Source: Terfezia claveryi (lineage: Eukaryota > Ascomycota > Pezizomycetes > Pezizales > Pezizaceae). From it: a stretch of DNA of 64,000 nucleotides. The stretch lies in assembly GCA_015179025.1 (NCBI GenBank), contig WHUX01000023.1:310001-374000 (forward strand), written 5' to 3'. The notes under the pieces are model-generated. The model did no database searches. It saw only the letters and a list, made by a program, of their open reading frames with translations, and was not told where the DNA came from. Shown here piece after piece: positions 58,018-64,000 of this stretch (positions within the stretch are counted from its first letter, which is position 1; each line of letters starts with the position of its first letter). Position numbers and translations under genes: made by a program.

Positions 58018-60060
58018 ATTTGACGAATAGTTATAATCATAAAGGGAAGGTACAAGTAGCTTTGTTCGAAAATCGATACAAGCTATAAGGGGGCTGATAC
58101 GCAGTGGTAGGAGGAAAAAGGAAGCAGGCATTAGGAGTGCGCAGGTTTTACAGAGGCAGAGGCAAGCATACAGGACGAGGGGCAGGAGAGGGCATCTATG
58201 TGGAAGGGATAATTCCTATGTGAGTATTTAGGAGTGTATGGAAACGTACGACGACTGACTGATGCGAGGAGTGATGGGGTAAACTTTTGGAAATGGGATT
58301 CCGGATATATATGGACTGTAATGATACGACAGCTTATTCGAGATACTTGAATTTAATAAATATATATATCTATATTTGCGAGTGAACAGCACATCATAGC
58401 TCCGTGATGCCACCCTGGCATTATGTATCGATATAAGTGCCTGCCATCTATCCGAATCACGCCTTCGAAATTATGCCGTTTTATATGTAGGTCTTTAGTA
58501 TGTGTCATGACATTGAATGAATTGAGTAAGTGTGCATGAAGACCGTTGTACTTTAGATGTAATGCAAGGTTTTCTTTTTTTTTGTCGGTACCACCTAGGA
58601 TTGGTTTTACTTTGACCCCTCTTCAAATTCAAAACCCATTGTGTTAGTAGATTCTATGCAGAGTATTCGTGTAGGAAATGATTATATATAATATGAAATC
58701 AGTTCTCAGGTAATATGTACGTATGATATTTCCTCTCGATTACAAAAGATGAAAATCTGATGTCTTGAATTGCAGGTGCCCCCACCCCCCACCTCCTTGG
58801 CGAGCGCCAAGTCAGAGTGTGAGAGGATCTGGATGCGTTTGTGAGAAAAAAAAAAATTAAAAAAATCTAAGGTTGTTATGAACAATATTTGGAATACCTA
58901 GCCATGATTGAAACTGTATATTCTGTCACTAATCTTGGGAATAAAGTGATGTCGTAAGAGTGATGGTGGATTCAAATTGTCCTGGACACCGAGCAAACTA
59001 GCCCTTTTCGCCTTTCGATATGGATGTAGTCTGGCACTATACCATGCCCATATTTACAGATATATCACCCCCAACGCCAGGAACGGTTCCCTGATGCCAT
59101 GTGCTGTAAGTAAATACTAGTAGGTCTCTGTGGGCTCTCCAATGAACTTGATGTACGTGCGCCGGATATCGTAGGAGAACCTCAGAAACCATTCACGGAA
59201 TGCGACGCAGGTGAATAATTGGCCTCAAATGCGCCATTTGGGGCCCACGTGAAGGGTAAACTTGCCCCAAAAGGGAGTGAACCTGCCAAATAGGGTAATA
59301 AAAACGCATCTTGTCTATGTACCAGTGTGCATACATAAGAGACTTGCCTATAACGAGAGGTTTTTTTTTTTTTTTTTTTTTTTTCCATATAGCTTTTGCG
59401 GGACGGAGCGATCGAAGGTTACAGAGTACAGTGAATCGGTCTGCTGGCTTCGCCTCAGTCGAGCTGTACAAAATGAGTATAGCCAAGGGAAGTGACTACT
59501 TGGGCAGGAAAACAGCTAACTTTTCCATGATGCTATTTATATTAGATGACGGACATACAGAGAATTGCTGGGCATCGCGCGGGGGCTGGGACACTTTCCT
59601 ACTCGTCTTTCTGTGGCTGTTGTACCCGCCCTCTCTATACGAATTTAGGGCTCGCATAATGCACTATATTATCGTAAGATTAATGAACTCATCATATTTG
59701 CCATCTATTGCACGGTAACTTGCCCTTAATATCGCGGGCCGGAACCAGGGTTACAAGGTGCTACCAAAGCCTCGGCACAAAAGACAAGCAAGGAGTATAA
59801 AAATTGCTCAAATACCAAATCATAGCTAGGGGGTGTTTGAGTACGTACTAGGGACATGACGTAAGTTCGCAAAGTTCCAAAAAAAAAAAATATACATGCA
59901 AAAGCCGCCCTATACAACCAAAGGAGAAATTTTCAAAAAAACAGAATAACAGGGTAATCCCTAATGTAACACCTAGCCATATACCCGAGAAACCTGGGAT
60001 CTAACAAACGGATATATCAAATCACATCTCAACTCTTATCCTGCCAATTGATCAACATCC
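58018..60060. other. Gene-free region
   Basis: No gene recognised. Holds a T24 tract near 59361-59384, A-rich runs near 58845 and 59878, and an AT-rich palindromic stretch near 58350-58375. The last few hundred bases are the 3' flank of the nitrate transporter gene. Confidence 0.5.
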
Positions 60061-61724
60061 CTAGTGACCTCCAACCTGTCCCTTTGGAATGACCCTGATC
60101 CATGATACTCCCACATTAACCGCAACACAAACACACCCAATCCACCAAATAACTCTTCCATAATGAATCCCATTAAACCTGAATAACAGCGCGAAGATTA
60201 CCCCACCCAAATTCCCCCATGCCCCTATAAACCCACTCAAAATCCCGTTTGCCTGTGGGAATACATGCGGTACAATCGCAAAATTTGCGCCGTTGCTTGC
60301 CTCCATGAAGAGGGCAAGTAAAGCAACTAATCCAAACATGGTTGGCTCTGATCTTGTGTTGAGGAGCCCAATGGCAAGTAGCATAATCCCCTGGCTGACA
60401 CCAAGAAACACAAGCCAGAATTTCTTCGCTGAGACGCTGCGATTGGTGTAACGGTAGATTACGTCTGAGAGCATGCCACCTGCGGGGCGGAACACGACGT
60501 TGAGAAAACCAAACATGGCAGCCCACTTTCCGGAGCTGGTTTGTGTGAGGTGAGGGAAGCGGTTCATGTAGTAAGCGCCGAGGATAGAGTTCACTGCGAG
60601 TTCACCACCGAAGGAGCAGGCATACGGGAGGGAGAGCAGGATGCATTGTAGGGAGATTAATATACGCATTGCTTCGTGGAAAGTTGGAGCCTTGACGACT
60701 TCGGCGCGGGCGATTTCCACTTCGCCTAGGCGAGGAGCCTCGACATTAGAGACGTAACCTTCAATTGGCTCTTTCTTCTCTTCCAAGATGGAGTTTGATG
60801 TTGAGCGATCGAGGCCTAGTTTGCCTCCGTTGGGAAGGTCAACAACTACGCCGCTGGTTTTGACTGGTGTAGAATTTCCAGAGGAGCCAGCGACCATCTT
60901 ATTCCTGTCTGCCCACTTTCCAGTTGGTGTATCCTCGCAGAAGAAGAGCATTCCCAGGGCTGTAGCAGTGATCAAAATCGCTGGAACAACGAAACTAACT
61001 CTCCATGCGACATGCGGGGTGAGTTTCTGGTTGTGAACCAGGCTGTCGAAGATGGCAGGCATGACGAAGTACGTGATACCACCGCCGGCGTTACCAATAC
61101 CAGCCATAAGCCCGTTTGCGGTGCCAATGACATTTTTATCAAAGAATTGCATGGACCAAACCTGGCAGGGGACAAATGTACCGCCAAGAATACCAACAAA
61201 GAACCGGATGATCAACACACCACGGGCAGTTGTGACAAAGCCCGCCATGGCTGTGGGAATCATACCCACGAGAAGGAGGCCGATGTAGACGAGGCGGGGG
61301 CCAAAACGATCGCAAAGTGGACCAACAGCAAACCGGACGAGAAGGCTGTAGTTAACTCACAGGGTCAGCCTATGAACATCCACAGTCACCAGGACAGTTA
61401 CTGCAGGAACTTACGTTGCAGTGAGTGCAAGAACATTGGAGTTGGAAATGTCGGTAGTAGAAAGGTGGAGATCCTCTTTTATGGTTTTTGATAGCTATTG
61501 GATAACATCAGTCCATGCTTTGCAGATACTTCTGAATTCGAGAAGGTCCAAGTACTCACCAGCGGAGTCCATGCATACCACGACATGAACGCAATCATAA
61601 ATCCGACAGTTGAGAAGAAAAATGTTCTGCCATATACATTCAGCGGGTTCAGCGCTGGCACCGATTGTGCCTTATGGTTGACGGGATTGACTTTTGGCGC
61701 CGTCCAAAGAACTGATATTGCCAT
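60061..61724 (-). CDS. nrtA/crnA-like: Nitrate/nitrite transporter, MFS NRT2 family
   Basis: Three exons, 61724-61560, 61494-61415 and 61345-60061, with introns of 65 and 69 bp (GTGAGT and GTAAGT donors), give 509 residues. The joins restore SWYAWTPLLSKTIKEDLHLS and NSNVLALTATLLVRFAVGPL, as in fungal NRT2 transporters. Both nitrate signatures are present: GILGGTFVPCQVW in helix 5 and GIGNAGGGITYFVMP in helix 6, plus GMLSDVIYRYTNR and ASNGANFAIVPHV farther on. A long charged loop (about residues 225-300) lies between helices 6 and 7, as in fungal members. It imports nitrate and nitrite at the plasma membrane with protons. Fungal homologues are usually clustered with nitrate and nitrite reductase genes and controlled by NirA and AreA; no reductase gene is in this window. 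Confidence 0.95.
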
Positions 61725-62538
61725 TGTGTTTGATTTGATCGCGAAGTTGCAATGTTGAAGTGCACGTGTGTTTGTATTTCGCGCCCAACGTAAATAGGCA
61801 ATCCGTTACGTAAAAATATCGACGAAACTGGAAATCCAGCAGTCCTTATACCCAAATAGGATTCACCGGGGGCGACGCGCTGGAGACTTGGAAAAAGTCA
61901 GGGTCGGTCAAAGATATATGATTTTCTGTGTGTTGTATGGTGTTCCGGTTGGGAGATCAGGATTCCTGTATATTTCTGAGTAGTCACGCCCAGGTTCTGT
62001 CTTTGCTCCGTGATCGTGAGAAATGATCGTTGAGAGGACCGAGAGGACCCGCTAAATATATATAATTTCAGCAGCTCTGAAAGCAAGTTGGAGATATCGG
62101 ATCTCAGGCATATAGCCACAAAGTGTTCCTGGGCCTAACAGGCATCCCACACACGACATTACTCTGTATATTACTTAGTGTTCCGATGCAGCAAAGATAA
62201 GAGCAGCCCCTCTGGGGTCTTAGTGCTACATAATCATATCAGGATATATTTCCGTACTGTTTTTGGTATGTATGTCATGCCTTCACATTAAGATGGGCCT
62301 GATAGGACTGCCAGTTGTGCCCCGATTAACTAGACTAGGCCTCGATAATCCCTTTTAGTGGCTTCCTATCCTTATTTGCTATGCAATATCGGCATGCTTG
62401 GTAGACCTCGATCTGTATAGTTGCCGCGAATACGTAGCGAGACTAGTTGCAGCTGTACAGATAATCCGACGCACATCGAGATGCCACTGGCTACCCCACG
62501 AAGAAAAGGGTGGAGGGGTTACCGTAGGCGAGTTCTTT
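61725..62538. other. Upstream region of the nitrate transporter
   Basis: Promoter and 5' leader of the minus-strand transporter. One AGATAA GATA-type site lies at 62195-62200. No second gene seen. Confidence 0.5.
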
Positions 62539-62686
62539 CTCCGCGGACGAAATTCGGGGCAAAGATTAGAATGATGGCTAGGGTGCAGCCGGGTGGGGTA
62601 CATAGTGCATGCGCCTGCGTGGGAGAAGAAGGGATTTATTTCACAGACATCCAACATGGGTCAGAGATAACTAATTTTTCTGATAA
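62539..62686 (-). promoter_or_regulatory. Candidate NirA/AreA control sites
   Basis: CTCCGCGG at 62539-62546 fits the Aspergillus NirA consensus CTCCGHGG. AGATAA (62665-62670) and TGATAA (62681-62686) fit the AreA-type GATA consensus. They lie 815-960 bp upstream of the transporter start codon. Grouping of a NirA-type site with GATA sites is the arrangement known from nitrate-assimilation genes; occupancy is inferred only. Confidence 0.4.
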
Positions 62687-64000
62687 GCCAGCCACCTGTG
62701 AGGTTTCTCATTCATTGACGTGTTGCATTAAATCTGAGAGAAATATGTGGATGAATGACCGACTCACATGTGATACATAGCAATGATGAGGAAAAAAGTA
62801 ACACAAGTTCAACATCGGCCTGAATCTCTACTGAACCAACCCCCCACGTGGAGTGCTGGTAACTAGAATCAGTGGCATATAGCAAATAGCAATGGAGGAC
62901 ATGTATGTATGTATGAGTCCCTACTTTATTCTTATATACGTGTCGCAGTCATGTGCATGTATATGCATTTTGAAACATGTTGCGGCGTCATCATCGCGAT
63001 CGTGTCATGCATACTTTGATGCATGGCGTATGCATGGGAAAAAAGTCTCCACGCACCCCTTTTATGCGCTGCTGTATGTCTCACAGCGCTACGTGAAAAC
63101 TTTCCCCCACACGTATGTACAAGTAGGTACCTCCACGTTCGCGATAACGGTACTACACATCGTAAAAGCTAACGTTCTAGCATACGCATGCGGCAATCTG
63201 TTGATCCACATGTACAGCCAGAAAAAAAAAGAAATTCTCTACTTCATGAATTTGCACGTCTACAGTATACTCACTCATGGCTACCGTCAACAAACGAAGG
63301 TAATGATTGGGGTGGGAAAGCCTGGGGAACTTTCTTATATTCAGCCGATATCAGCTGACCTCTAACTTTATTATTGTTTTATTACCAGTGCTCGCATATA
63401 CCATAGCTTAAAATCATAACAAGGCTTCTAATGTCATGAAAGTATAGCTACTATGATACATCGTCCCCGGCAAATTCAATTGTCTGGATCCTCTAAACCC
63501 CAATCGCCCCATCTTGTGCGAGCTGTTTAACGCCATATAGTACAAAAGATTGCTCAAGAGGAGGATCGTAACTTCATGCTTGGCTGGAGCCGCATTAAAA
63601 CTGGACATCTGCTCTCGTGCTCAGTGTCTCGGCCAGAGCACAACGTCCCTTAGAGCTTATGTTGCATGCATAGATAGGCTTGCATTGGGAATTCCAGTTA
63701 CGTAAATTTCAATCAAATTTCTCACGGTATTTTCCTTGACTAAGGATAATCAACGTCCGTGTAGCAGTCCACAGTACCGGTACCTACATCAAAGCGTCGT
63801 CAACTGGAGTATAAGTGCATTAGTAAGTCAATACCACCGTGAGTACCTGCAGTTTAGATCTCTTATCAGCTGATGAAAATAGAAGCAAAGGTGCAGAACG
63901 AATGAGGTTGTTCAAATTAAGAGTCTGCGACTGGTCAAAAAGTAAGTTTCCCCGTCATGTCGAGGAGATGACGTGGGCTGACGCTTGTCACCTGGCCATT
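62687..64000. other. Terminal intergenic region
   Basis: No gene recognised before the window ends. The 157-codon frame at 62892-63365 has no family features. If the nitrate cluster continues, the reductase genes would lie beyond either window edge. Confidence 0.45.

Overview
The window looks like nuclear DNA of a filamentous ascomycete (Pezizomycotina). The evidence is GT-AG introns of about 64-163 bp with CTAAC-like branch sites, a Zn2Cys6 regulator with the linker typical of fungi, an NRT2-type nitrate transporter with a long central loop, a Pmc1-type Ca2+ pump, and TA-flanked DNA-transposon relics with C-to-T type nonsense changes. Gene density is very low: about six well-supported genes plus a few small ones in 64 kb. 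This fits a repeat-rich genome such as those of some Pezizomycetes, but the species cannot be fixed from the sequence. I found no rRNA, intact tRNA or CRISPR array.

Layout. 1-9.7 kb: no cellular gene; two pogo/Tigger-like elements (2024-3162 and 4676-5384), the first carrying two abutting miniature elements, plus simple repeats and a SINE-like copy. 9.7-10.9 kb: three-exon NmrA-type gene. 10.9-18 kb: repeats and a dead aldo-keto reductase (16.7-17.1 kb). 18.4-27.3 kb: the densest block, with an EBP/EXPERA sterol-isomerase-like gene, a large ATP-grasp gene and, converging on them, a Zn2Cys6 transcription factor. 27.3-34.8 kb: repeats only. 34.8-38.6 kb: vacuolar-type Ca2+-ATPase. 40.7-42.2 kb: disordered Ser-rich protein. 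42-48 kb: repeats, a MADS-box-like small ORF and a Ser-rich small ORF. 48.3-48.6 kb: small secreted, probably GPI-anchored protein. 50.7-52.1 kb: FAD monooxygenase pseudogene. 54 kb: transposase relic. 57.1-57.9 kb: Gln/Gly-rich pseudogene. 60-61.7 kb: three-exon nitrate transporter with a candidate NirA/GATA control region about 0.8-1 kb upstream.

How the parts relate. Two otherwise well-conserved genes (Ca2+-ATPase and EBP-like) are each broken by what looks like one missing C in a C-run, so assembly homopolymer error must be excluded before calling them mutated. Three pseudogenes (aldo-keto reductase, FAD monooxygenase, Gln/Gly-rich protein) were recovered only by reading across frames. 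Their stops are mostly one C-to-T or G-to-A step from a sense codon, as expected of repeat-induced point mutation or simple decay. The aldo-keto reductase relic, EBP-like gene, ATP-grasp gene and Zn2Cys6 regulator within 11 kb could be the remains of a small metabolic cluster. Four families of inverted-repeat element, all with TA target duplications, occupy much of the rest.
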